A stretch of 18,282 bases of DNA. It comes from Bacteroidaceae bacterium. GTDB taxonomy: Bacteria; Bacteroidota; Bacteroidia; Bacteroidales; Bacteroidaceae. Position numbers and translations under genes: made by a program. Of this stretch, positions 11,843-18,282 are shown piece by piece (the stretch's first letter is position 1; every line of letters begins with the position of its first letter). The notes beneath the pieces were generated by a model that saw only the letters and a list, made by a program, of their open reading frames with translations, was not told where the DNA came from and ran no database searches. The stretch spans positions 1 through 18,282 of the forward strand of contig CAAGGT010000233.1 in NCBI GenBank assembly GCA_900769465.1, read 5' to 3'.

Positions 11843-12361
11843 CTACGAATTGATTGTTTGAGAAAATAAATCATTCAGCGGTACGCTGTGCCCCTTTATC
11901 AACTCCTGCACTTGTGCGTGGAGTGTGTCGAAGATTTCTTTGTCTGTGGTGATGAAAGCAGACTCGGAGCGATTGCCTCGTGTCAAGTTCTGCGAGGTAA
12001 CGACGGAAACGGTGTCGCCTGCATCGGAACGAACAAGAAGTATCTTGCTGTGATTGTCGGCAAGGTATGTACGCTCAATAACCTGGGTGATGAACGCCCA
12101 TAATTTGAGTGTCTTGTTTGTCGCTTTATGGTCGAGCACGAGGTTAAATCTTTTCACCCGTCCGCTCTTCTCAATAAAGAAGAGACGGCGCAGGAACTCT
12201 TCCGATATGGAAAACGTTGTTTGCCACACCTCGGCCGTTCCCACCTGCTCTAAAATCCACTCCAAAATGTCTGCAACCTGTAGCACATTGGAGAGATAGG
12301 CTTGATATGGCTTATCTCCCAATGGCTTCAAGATGTCGTTTATAGAGGTGTTTCGTTTCAT
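11843..12361 (-). CDS. Phospholipase-D-like protein with a single HKD motif
   Basis: 172 aa. Near residues 104-127 it shows NHSKILLV (H104, K106), a following Asp (D113) and VTSQNLTRG (S123, N125): the order of the PLD superfamily HKD motif H-x-K ... D ... S-x-N. A single motif means it would act as a dimer, as in bacterial Nuc-type nucleases. Substrate could be DNA, RNA or a phosphodiester in the cell envelope. An acidic residue (E133) follows as in the family. Its ATG overlaps the stop of the upstream coiled-coil gene by 4 bases, so it is translationally coupled to it. A PLD-like enzyme is not a usual member of a capsid-terminase cluster. Confidence 0.72.
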   Translation of the reverse strand: MKRNTSINDILKPLGDKPYQAYLSNVLQVADILEWILEQVGTAEVWQTTFSISEEFLRRLFFIEKSGRVKRFNLVLDHKATNKTLKLWAFITQVIERTYLADNHSKILLVRSDAGDTVSVVTSQNLTRGNRSESAFITTDKEIFDTLHAQVQELIKGHSVPLNDLFSQTINS

Positions 12362-12972
12362 TTCTTCTTACGGGTCTTGCGTGCCGGCTTCTCTTCACTC
12401 TTGGGGGTCTCTACAACTTTCACAACCTCCTGCTCGGAGCCTGTATAATGGTCGTACTGCTCCCAATTTGCGTGCATCTTCTTATCCAATTCGATAAGCT
12501 CTTTAAGGAATGGGTAACGCTCGGAGTCCGGGCAAGGAGCATCAGCGGTAGAGAGTGTACGCAAACGCAAGTGTACCTCACGCATACGCTGTAGAAGTGA
12601 AAGATTTTCCACATACAATGCCTGTATTTCATCGGGCAGTGTATCGTGGTCCGCACGCTTGCCCTGCTTGAACTCCTTTGCAGGATTATCCTCTGCGAAT
12701 GAGTAATGTTTCTTCTCTATCTGCTCAACCTGCTTCTGCATTTGAGTAACCTGTGCGTGTGTCAATTCCTTTACTCGGAAACCATAATGTTTGCGAAGGT
12801 GGTATTCGATGAACTCGGCTTTTCCTCGTGGGTTAGCCATCAGGTTGCGGTACATAATCTGATTGCCGTTGAGCTTCAGCAGATACAATGCACCTTGCTC
12901 ATAATCGCGCTCTTCGTGCGCTGTCTCCAGCCACTGCTGTATCTTCTCGGTAAAATCGTGGTCAATAGTCAT
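12358..12972 (-). CDS. Phage coiled-coil protein of unknown function
   Basis: 204 aa, no family recognised. The middle is helical and probably coiled-coil (THAQVTQMQKQVEQIEKKHY), and a second helix-rich part (ALYVENLSLLQRMREVHLRL) follows a charged linker. The tail is lysine-rich (EEKPARKTRKKK), which could contact nucleic acid. It overlaps the PLD-like gene by 4 bases (ATGA) and the phosphoribosyltransferase gene by 4 bases. The three genes form a tightly coupled unit, and this protein may be the link between the two enzymes. Confidence 0.65.
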   Translation of the reverse strand: MTIDHDFTEKIQQWLETAHEERDYEQGALYLLKLNGNQIMYRNLMANPRGKAEFIEYHLRKHYGFRVKELTHAQVTQMQKQVEQIEKKHYSFAEDNPAKEFKQGKRADHDTLPDEIQALYVENLSLLQRMREVHLRLRTLSTADAPCPDSERYPFLKELIELDKKMHANWEQYDHYTGSEQEVVKVVETPKSEEKPARKTRKKK

Positions 12973-13613
12973 AGCTTGTTGTTTATTCCTGTGAAAAATA
13001 GAATGTTCTTATCGTACTGCGACAAAAGGCGGTACATACTCCCAAGCGTTGAGCCTGTGGTAACAAAATCGTCAAAGACTATTATGTTAGGCTCTTTGGG
13101 AAGTATGTTCAGGGTGTATTCAGCATTGATACGCTGTTTGTTCTTGCAGAAAGCGACATCTTCATAGAACGGTATGCCCAACTGCCGGGCAATTTCTTCG
13201 CTGATGCGTGTAGCAAAGTTCTTCGTAAGGTGTCTTCTCTTGGGGGCTGTACATATTGCCCAGCTGCCAATGGAAAGGTAATCACCGACTATCTGCCGTA
13301 TGAGTTCGGCTGTGTTGTCCGCGAAGAACTGCACCATACTGTCATCGGCCTTTATATCGGTGAGTGTACGCCCGAAAATTGACTTCTGCCATAGCGATAT
13401 GAAGAATACACCGCCACGACGGGTAAGTCGCACCTTCCTTGTAAAGTCGCACCTTGCCTCTACCGACTTATCCCAACCTTTACGCTGCTGTTCGGCAAAT
13501 ATGTCCTTGCCCTCCTGCGAAGCAGGTGCACCGAGTACACCCACTTCAACAGGTGCAACCTCGATACTTTCAAGGATAGCACCTATATCATTTATGGTGT
13601 CCCCGGTGCACAT
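12969..13613 (-). CDS. ComF-like phosphoribosyltransferase in a phage operon
   Basis: 214 aa. The C-terminal half is a type I phosphoribosyltransferase: the PRPP-binding loop NIIVFDDFVTTGSTL lies at residues 176-190 (D181, D182), matching the hhhhDDhhTTGsT consensus. The upstream segment APKRRHLTKNFATRISEEIARQLGIP resembles the ComF region. Family members move a ribose-phosphate from PRPP to a base, or only bind nucleotides. The N-terminal 100 residues are not recognised. The start at 13613 lies 5 bases after the stop of the virion protein gene, and the stop overlaps the next gene by 4 bases, so it is co-translated with the capsid operon. The base substrate cannot be inferred. Confidence 0.8.
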   Translation of the reverse strand: MCTGDTINDIGAILESIEVAPVEVGVLGAPASQEGKDIFAEQQRKGWDKSVEARCDFTRKVRLTRRGGVFFISLWQKSIFGRTLTDIKADDSMVQFFADNTAELIRQIVGDYLSIGSWAICTAPKRRHLTKNFATRISEEIARQLGIPFYEDVAFCKNKQRINAEYTLNILPKEPNIIVFDDFVTTGSTLGSMYRLLSQYDKNILFFTGINNKL

Positions 13614-13617
13614 ATCA

Positions 13618-14208
13618 TCAACCGTCGATTATGTTCTCATCATCGGTGATGTCGCAAACGATGCTTCCGTCCTCTGTTTCGAGTGTACCTTTGTAGAAAG
13701 GTGCCGGGCATTCATCGGTAGCCTCTGCGGTAATGGTGGTAGAGGTAGTGCCTGTTGCCCCTTGCCCCAAGTCCTGTGCTACGGTGGCTTTCGTGGGCCA
13801 CTTCTCGCTACCGACAACACGCCAATTACCCTTCATATCCTGCACCACAAAAACGATGTCGTTATTGTTGATGTAGGCTGCTGCTGCCGATGCCTCCTCA
13901 CCGACAGCCGGGTGCACAAGCGTAAGTTTGTTGAGCTGTGTCTGCGAGGGAACTTCACCCTGCGGGTCGCTTGTGAGCTGGGATTTGTCGGGGAGAATGT
14001 CAATGTACTTCCATTTCTGTTCTGCCAACAGCTCAAAACTGCCGTTGAGGATTGCCGACACAAGGCGACCATTGGTATAGTGCTTCAACTTCGGCCACTT
14101 CACGATATTGCCTTTCGATGTGTAGTAGGCACGACGGCGTATGCCGGGCAATTCGGGTGTGCCCTGACACCACGCCAACGATTGCTGTATGTTATTGCAA
14201 ACTGCCAT
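13618..14208 (-). CDS. Probable phage virion protein
   Basis: 196 aa, directly downstream of the capsid gene and 22 bases from it. The N-terminus is MAVCNNIQQSLAWCQGTPELPGIRRRAYY. Its mixed-beta, Thr/Ala-rich middle (GATGTTSTTITAEATDE) is typical of small structural proteins such as head decoration or tail tube. There is no signal peptide or membrane segment. By position and composition a virion component is likely. I cannot decide between capsid decoration, head completion and tail tube. Confidence 0.65.
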   Translation of the reverse strand: MAVCNNIQQSLAWCQGTPELPGIRRRAYYTSKGNIVKWPKLKHYTNGRLVSAILNGSFELLAEQKWKYIDILPDKSQLTSDPQGEVPSQTQLNKLTLVHPAVGEEASAAAAYINNNDIVFVVQDMKGNWRVVGSEKWPTKATVAQDLGQGATGTTSTTITAEATDECPAPFYKGTLETEDGSIVCDITDDENIIDG

Positions 14209-14230
14209 AATTTTTAGGTATTAGTGGTTG

Positions 14231-15196
14231 TTACTGTGCCGAATTAAGCTCAATGGCCTTGAAACGGCGTTTGTCTATGCTCTCGAACTGCACACCGAAG
14301 AACATTGTGGCAATGTAGGTAAGTACGAATGGAGCGTACTCCTTGACAAGAATGCTTTCGATATCGCCCATCTGGTCGAAACCTACGAGCATATTGGCCT
14401 TCGGGCAGATGTGCAGGAACTTGGAGTCTGCTTTGTTGTAAAGCGGAACGAGCTTCAGCTTGCCGTCCGAACCCTCAACGGAAATCTGTCCGTACTCTTT
14501 GTTATAAACAATACCACCGTGCGACATTTGGTATGCCTCGTTGTACTTGTCCGCGAAGTCCTGCGAACAGAAGAGGTAGCACTCTTCCTTGCGAAGGCGT
14601 GGGTCAAGCGAGAAAAGTATCTCCTTTGCGATATCAACGGCATTTGCCTTTGTGATATCCTCGGTGAGCTTCATATAATTGCCCTCTTCCTTTGCAATGG
14701 CACCCGATGCTATCTCCTTTTCGGTGATAGTATCGAAGCCGTCGAAGAGGTCCATTGTCGTATCACCGTTGGCATTGCGCTTTGCACCCCAAATGGCATC
14801 GTTGAGGTGTTCGGAAAGGCTCTTTGCCACCTGTGCGAGAACGTGCAGTGCTGTTGGTGTCTTCATCTGCCCGTCGCCCTTTGTTGCACCTGTACCAAGA
14901 AGAGTGGATATTGCGCTGTTTGGCTCGAAGTCTGCTGCCACATTGCCGAAGAATGTCTCCAGCGTGCGGAAGTTCAGAGTCAAGTCCACATTTGTACGGC
15001 GTGTAGGCTTGTAAGGCGCGAACTGTGCCTTTGCGTTGATGTCGCCCACATTCTCCTTGTAACGAATACCGGGGCGAGGTGTCATAAACTGCAAGGTGTC
15101 CTTGATACCGATAATCGGGAGCATAAGGAGCTGCTTGCGGTATTGGATTGCTGCCTTTTGGTAGTCCTCCAATGTGAAAATCAGTTTTCCTGGCAT
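14231..15196 (-). CDS. Major capsid protein
   Basis: 321 aa, the usual length of an HK97-fold capsid protein. It directly follows the ClpP-like prohead protease gene, the canonical order of HK97-like heads. Residues about 30-100 include an unstructured/N-arm region and the repeated TLNFRTLETFFGNVAADFEPN. The C-terminal part includes KANMLVGFDQMGDIESILVKEYAPFVLTYIATMFFGVQF, consistent with the capsid P-domain and A-domain mixture. The ATG at 15196 is the first start after the protease stop. The family is inferred from neighbours and general layout; no single diagnostic motif was used. Confidence 0.75.
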   Translation of the reverse strand: MPGKLIFTLEDYQKAAIQYRKQLLMLPIIGIKDTLQFMTPRPGIRYKENVGDINAKAQFAPYKPTRRTNVDLTLNFRTLETFFGNVAADFEPNSAISTLLGTGATKGDGQMKTPTALHVLAQVAKSLSEHLNDAIWGAKRNANGDTTMDLFDGFDTITEKEIASGAIAKEEGNYMKLTEDITKANAVDIAKEILFSLDPRLRKEECYLFCSQDFADKYNEAYQMSHGGIVYNKEYGQISVEGSDGKLKLVPLYNKADSKFLHICPKANMLVGFDQMGDIESILVKEYAPFVLTYIATMFFGVQFESIDKRRFKAIELNSAQ

Positions 15197-15220
15197 AATA
15201 GTATAGTTATTCTTGGTTGT

Positions 15221-16192
15221 TTAGATTGAGTTGAAAAGTTTGGTTGCCTCGTTCACTGTGTCGGCAAAATCCTCTGCTTCGTTTCTCTCCGACTTGCCTT
15301 TGTCATCGACTACCGTTGTCGTGGTGTCTCCAGGCTTCTGCTTTAGAGTGTCAATTTCTGCTTGCAGGTCGGCCAGCTTCGTGTCAATGGATTTTACCTG
15401 CTCTGCGGTAAGGGTAACTTTGTTATCCTCCGCCTCGATGCTCTCAATGGCGAGTGCATCGCATAGATGTGTTGCTGTAATCTTCATCTTGTTTTCGGGT
15501 TTAGTAATGTTGGGAGTATTGCTGTTGCTGTTGTTGCGGAACAGACTTTTGAGAAAGGCAATGAAGGAGTTTGTTGTGTCGGGAACTGCGATGTTGGGAA
15601 TGGGAATACCGGCATCGGCCATAGCACTTGCAACGGCATCGGTAAGTACGGGAGCTGCTTCACCGAAATTGGTAATCTCGTCGATAAAGCCCCAATCCTT
15701 TGCCTCCTGTGCGGTAAGCCAACCGCCGACCTTCATAAGGCCAAGAAGTTCGTCCTTGCTTTTCTTGCACTTGCCGGCATACATAGAAGCAATGTTGCCG
15801 TCGAGCTTGTCAAGGTCATTCTTCATCTGCTTGCACTGTGCAATGAGTGTGTCGAGGTCATCGGCATTGAGGTTGTCCCACTTGAAGAACTCTGCGGAGC
15901 ATTTATGCACCAGGTACATTGCAGAAGAGTCCATTGTTACCTGCTTTGCTCCAAGTGATGCAATGGTGGCTGCCGATGCGTTCATACCTACGAAATGCAC
16001 ATTGACATTGCCGTGATTGGCAAAGGCAGATGCAATGGAAAGTGCGGTACTCACTGAACCGCCCAAGCTGTCGATAAGCACATTGACACTGTTGTCCTTG
16101 TGCTTGCCAAGAACAAAATCAACATAGGAGCTGTCGAAGTCATAGCCTCCAACAACTCCTTTAAGGTGTAAATGGTAATTGGTGTGTGGCAT
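15221..16192 (-). CDS. ClpP-like prohead protease with C-terminal scaffold-like domain
   Basis: 323 aa. The N-terminal ClpP/S14-like domain shows VLIDSLGGSVSTALSIA, the catalytic Ser in GMNASAATIASLG (S73) and the catalytic His in AMYLVHKCSA (H96). The third catalytic acid is not obvious: in ClpP an Asp precedes F-M-S-A, but here the aligned stretch is GGWLTAQEAK. The last 90 residues (from M236) form a helical, acidic, coiled-coil segment (TLTAEQVKSIDTKLADLQAEIDTLKQ), as in protease-scaffold fusions or nested scaffold genes such as lambda Nu3. An internal ATG at 15487 starts this part. The protease cuts scaffold and capsid during head maturation. A promoter-like site precedes it. Confidence 0.85.
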   Translation of the reverse strand: MPHTNYHLHLKGVVGGYDFDSSYVDFVLGKHKDNSVNVLIDSLGGSVSTALSIASAFANHGNVNVHFVGMNASAATIASLGAKQVTMDSSAMYLVHKCSAEFFKWDNLNADDLDTLIAQCKQMKNDLDKLDGNIASMYAGKCKKSKDELLGLMKVGGWLTAQEAKDWGFIDEITNFGEAAPVLTDAVASAMADAGIPIPNIAVPDTTNSFIAFLKSLFRNNSNSNTPNITKPENKMKITATHLCDALAIESIEAEDNKVTLTAEQVKSIDTKLADLQAEIDTLKQKPGDTTTTVVDDKGKSERNEAEDFADTVNEATKLFNSI

Positions 16193-16212
16193 AAGCGTAA
16201 TTGTTTATGCCA

Positions 16213-16220
16213 CGAAAGTA
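16213..16220 (-). promoter_or_regulatory. Candidate promoter of the protease-capsid operon
   Basis: On the minus strand TACTTTCG has one mismatch to TAnnTTTG and lies about 20 bases upstream of the protease ATG at 16192. No clear -33 element is seen. The unusually long G/C-tract (GGGGGG at 16234-16239 on the plus strand) lies just upstream. Confidence 0.3.
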
Positions 16221-16257
16221 TATATATAATAAGGGGGGATAAAAGACCGAAAAACGG

Positions 16258-16674
16258 CTATACAATACACGGAACGAGTGATTTGTGTGCCGAAAGTGTA
16301 ACCGTTACGGATTTCACTGCCGGCTCGCTGCCAGGTACACCTGTACGCTCCTCAACTTTCACTACGGGAAATGGTCGCTCCATAACACCAATGAGATATG
16401 AGCGACCGTTTGCCGTGGTAACCACGAAAGCGACCGGATAGGCAGTGGGAAGCTCATCAAGAGTGGAGAATTTGAGGGTGGTGTGTTCTACACGCCCTTT
16501 GTTCTCATATTCCATAACTGCCTCGCAGGTGGGTGTGTCAAAGAACTTGACTGCTGTTTTACCTGCATAGACGGCAACAGGCATCTTCACCTTGTACCGA
16601 AGCTGTATGTCGGGCGACAGTTCGGAACAAGGGAGATAGGCAATTTTTGTGATAGAGGGCAGGGCAACTTTCAT
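16258..16674 (-). CDS. Phage hypothetical protein, 138 aa
   Basis: Beta-rich protein of unknown family (PSITKIAYLPCSELSPDIQLRYKV; later VVTTANGRSYLIGVMERPFPVV). There is no signal peptide or membrane segment. The pattern, with a KVEERTGVPGSEPAVKSVTVTL end, suits a small structural or head-tail joining protein. It precedes the protease-capsid operon by 65 bases that include a promoter-like site. A virion role is an inference from position. Confidence 0.5.
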   Translation of the reverse strand: MKVALPSITKIAYLPCSELSPDIQLRYKVKMPVAVYAGKTAVKFFDTPTCEAVMEYENKGRVEHTTLKFSTLDELPTAYPVAFVVTTANGRSYLIGVMERPFPVVKVEERTGVPGSEPAVKSVTVTLSAHKSLVPCIV

Positions 16675-16729
16675 TTGGCAACAATTTCAACAAAAATCAT
16701 TTTAGGACAAAACAGTTTTGAAGTCGGAA

Positions 16730-17191
16730 CTAAATTCCGCGATTTTTTTGTGCGAGATATACTTTTCGCTTGCGATAGTAGATTTTTGAGATAGCACACC
16801 AGTTTGTTTCGTTAAGTTCAATGCCGTGTGCCTCCATCCAAGCGTAAATGAGTTCATCGTTTCGCTTGCCTATGTTCTCGAACTTGTAGAGGTCGTTCCA
16901 AAGGGCAATGACGAACCGGGTGCGGATTGTCTTCTTCAGGGCAATGGTAGCACGCGGTGGCAGATAGTTGTATGTCCTCACATCTTTATGCTTGAATGTA
17001 GGAATGTATATCGCTGTGTCAGTAGGTGCAGGGCGTGTGGGAATGGCTTCGGGCTGAACCGTCAAGAACAGCTCCAAAATATCACTCTCTGCACTGCCTC
17101 GTGTGAGGCTTACTGGATGCCCGCCTTGCTCGTGTATGAACCACTGTGCAAGGTATGGCTCTAAATCAAGGTGAATTGTAAATTGGCTCAT
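16730..17191 (-). CDS. Phage hypothetical protein, 153 aa, possibly DNA-binding
   Basis: The start at 17191 (MSQFTIHLDLEPYLAQWF) was chosen over upstream in-frame ATGs because the frame above it reads through the ArdA terminator and lacks coding character. The C-terminal third is rich in Lys/Arg and Trp/Tyr (TNWCAISKIYYRKRKVYLAQK) and could be a helix-turn-helix, but no family is recognised. A promoter-like site (17210-17240) lies just upstream, so it is probably the first gene of the phage operon. Confidence 0.55.
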   Translation of the reverse strand: MSQFTIHLDLEPYLAQWFIHEQGGHPVSLTRGSAESDILELFLTVQPEAIPTRPAPTDTAIYIPTFKHKDVRTYNYLPPRATIALKKTIRTRFVIALWNDLYKFENIGKRNDELIYAWMEAHGIELNETNWCAISKIYYRKRKVYLAQKNRGI

Positions 17192-17209
17192 ATCGTTTCT
17201 ATTTTGATA

Positions 17210-17240
17210 CGAAGTTAAGGGGTGCAGGTAGTACTGAAAA
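17210..17240 (-). promoter_or_regulatory. Candidate promoter of the phage operon starting at 17191
   Basis: On the minus strand TAACTTCG (17217-17210) has one mismatch to TAnnTTTG, and TTTT (17240-17237) lies 19 bases upstream, one mismatch from TTTG. It follows the ArdA terminator directly and would give a leader of about 13 bases. Confidence 0.35.
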
Positions 17241-17263
17241 AGACCTTTGGCAAAGAGGTTGCG

Positions 17264-17286
17264 AAAAAAGCCCTCTTTTCGAGGGC
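17264..17286 (-). terminator. Rho-independent terminator of the ArdA gene
   Basis: On the minus strand a perfect 6-bp stem GCCCTC / GAGGGC with a 5-base loop (17286-17270) is followed by six U residues (17269-17264). It lies 18 bases beyond the ArdA stop. Confidence 0.8.
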
Positions 17287-17303
17287 CTTTGCAGGAGTGC
17301 TGC

Positions 17304-17924
17304 TTAATAATCCGAGAATACGAAACCATCGATAAATGTGTAATCGAAATTGAATAAATCGCGTGCGAACTGCCCGATGTCGAAATAGCGACGGGCGAAT
17401 TCGGGCATATCGCCGTAACAATCATCAACGAGGTGTTCGGCAAATTCCTCTTCGCTATCCCACTCACCTTGAAAGCGCTCTTTGGCATCTTCAAGAGTGT
17501 AGCCACTGCCGTAATGCTCTGTAAAGGCATCGAACAACTTTCTATCCTTTTCGTCCATATTGCCGTACTCTATAATCTTGTCGAAAGTAACTTCATCAAA
17601 GCAACTTTCAGAATACCATTCTGAAGAGAAATTCTCATAATCCTGGTACATAAATTCCGGATCCTCCTCATCGATGTGGAGCAAATGGCAGAACTCCATA
17701 AAATCATCGTAATCCGAGAACGAGGTCAAATCAACCCACATTCCGAAAAGCGAACCGCAATTATACTTGTAGTATGTGCCGACATATACAGCAGGATTAC
17801 CACTTGTGTAATCGTATTCGTGTTCTGTTACCATCTCTACCCAATTTTCAGGGCGTACTCTCTCCTGTGAATTACCAACGCTGTTCATCACTTGTTTGCT
17901 GTTTTGTGAAAAAAGATTTTCCAT
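17304..17924 (-). CDS. ardA: ArdA-type antirestriction protein
   Basis: 206 aa. ArdA proteins are elongated, acidic DNA mimics that block type I restriction enzymes and so protect mobile DNA on entry into a new host. The family start NPAVYVGTYYKYNCGSLFGMWVDLT (here near residues 43-67, within the limit shown as AVYVGTYYKYNCG and FGMWVDLT) is clear. The protein is very rich in Asp and Glu, including runs such as DEEDPEFMYQDYENF. Its C-terminal region (ARRYFDIGQFARDLF) is also typical. The gene is a single unit with its own terminator and a weak promoter-like site 66 bases upstream. ArdA marks the region as a mobile element. Confidence 0.88.
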   Translation of the reverse strand: MENLFSQNSKQVMNSVGNSQERVRPENWVEMVTEHEYDYTSGNPAVYVGTYYKYNCGSLFGMWVDLTSFSDYDDFMEFCHLLHIDEEDPEFMYQDYENFSSEWYSESCFDEVTFDKIIEYGNMDEKDRKLFDAFTEHYGSGYTLEDAKERFQGEWDSEEEFAEHLVDDCYGDMPEFARRYFDIGQFARDLFNFDYTFIDGFVFSDY

Positions 17925-18282
17925 AACCTTGAATTATTTGTGAATACTCTGTTTTTGAAACTTTTTATGTGCAGGTAACAGAGCAAGGTCAAAGGCTACT
18001 TCAAGTAACAAGGATTTATACAAAAGCCAATGGCTGTAAATACAACCCGTATGGCGTGGAGATTTTTAGTGTAAACATCGCTTGTCCTTGTGCGGTGGCC
18101 TCTTGCTCTACCTTTGCACACGAAAAAGTCAAAGCGGAGTAGAACAATCAAGGTGGAAAATCCCTCAAAACGGCAAGTGATACTTGACAGCCGGGTGCAG
18201 GTTAGAGTCCGCATTTTGTTAGGAGGTGGTAATAATACACAAAAAGTTTGTATCACTGTATCTTTGTATTAAAATCGGCATA
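17925..18282. other. 358-bp region right of ArdA with no gene seen
   Basis: No protein gene is supported. The leader of the ArdA gene occupies the left side, with a weak promoter-like site on the minus strand (CAAAGGCTA 17990-17998 and CAAA 18021-18024 on the plus strand, 22 bases apart). The plus strand has a good promoter-like site at 18083-18116 followed by A/G-rich sequence containing AGGAGGTGG (18220-18228) without a start codon at the right distance. The plus-strand transcript would continue out of the window. Confidence 0.45.
18083..18116 (+). promoter_or_regulatory. Plus-strand Bacteroidetes promoter pointing out of the window
   Basis: TACCTTTG at 18109-18116 is an exact -7 box, and CTTG (18087-18090), 18 bases upstream, matches the -33 element with one mismatch. 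The block is nearly the same as at 1036-1069. It reads rightwards, away from ArdA, and may drive a gene beyond the window edge. Confidence 0.5.

Noticed and set aside
13300..16016. Long plus-strand open frames (305, 333 and 261 codons) opposite the capsid genes
   Set aside because: They lie exactly antisense to well-supported genes, contain low-complexity Cys/Ser/Leu-rich translations and have no promoter or start context; they are reading-frame shadows.
17192..17530. N-terminal extension of the 153-aa phage gene up to 17530
   Set aside because: The frame runs antisense-like through the ArdA coding end and its terminator; the ATG at 17191 follows a promoter-like site.
886..17973. Shared 12-mer TGCACATAAAAA upstream of the 82-aa gene (886-899) and of ArdA (17961-17973)
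   Set aside because: A 12-base match is expected several times by chance in 18 kb, and the distances to the starts differ.
18195..18213. T-arm-like sequence GCAGGTTAGAGTCCGCA suggesting a tRNA or a tRNA-derived attachment site
   Set aside because: The stem needs a bulge and no acceptor stem, anticodon arm or D arm fits around it.
1..18282. CRISPR array, IS element, rRNA or tRNA
   Set aside because: No spaced direct repeats, transposase gene, terminal inverted repeats or RNA gene signatures were seen on either strand.

Overview
All convincing protein genes in this window lie on the minus strand, so the region reads right to left. The organism is almost certainly a member of the Bacteroidales. 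Lipoproteins carry acidic residues right after the lipobox cysteine (for example C-S-D-D-D-D), as in surface-exported Bacteroides lipoproteins. BACON domains are present, Shine-Dalgarno sites are mostly absent, and several promoter-like sites fit the Bacteroidetes -7 consensus TAnnTTTG. The sequence looks like part of a prophage or phage-derived island that carries accessory genes.

Right part (about 9600-17930): an ArdA-type antirestriction gene with its own terminator. Then come two small phage-like genes, a ClpP-like prohead protease with a scaffold-like tail, a major capsid protein and a probable virion protein. A tightly coupled trio follows (ComF-like phosphoribosyltransferase, coiled-coil protein, single-HKD phospholipase-D-like protein), then a small terminase-like HTH protein and a second packaging-associated protein. 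An Abi_2/HEPN abortive-infection gene with its own promoter sits between these and the terminase large subunit, whose mRNA leader is strongly structured. No portal, tail or lysis gene is visible here.

Middle (7358-7964): no protein gene. It holds the terminator of the terminase gene, a nested inverted repeat, a candidate structured RNA of about 98 nt ending in a U-tract terminator, and a small inverted repeat upstream of the next operon.

Left-centre (1287-7357): a four-gene lipoprotein operon, AT-richer by eye than the capsid genes. In order of transcription: (1) BACON-MACPF protein with a FISUMP-like C-terminus; (2) BMP/PnrA-like solute-binding lipoprotein; (3) a fusion of a type I periplasmic-binding domain to a legumain-like (C13) cysteine peptidase; (4) a BACON lipoprotein, paralogous to the N-terminus of gene 1, ending in a zinc-ribbon-like four-cysteine motif. 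I read this as a possible surface-displayed pore-forming system with its own protease and ligand-binding partners. I know of no description of this combination, and it is the best candidate here for an undescribed system.

Left end (1-1286): a three-gene operon of small unknown proteins with a clear terminator, then a promoter and the first 17 codons of a gene that runs off the window. A plus-strand promoter-like site and a 22-codon mini-ORF lie in the 828-1286 gap.
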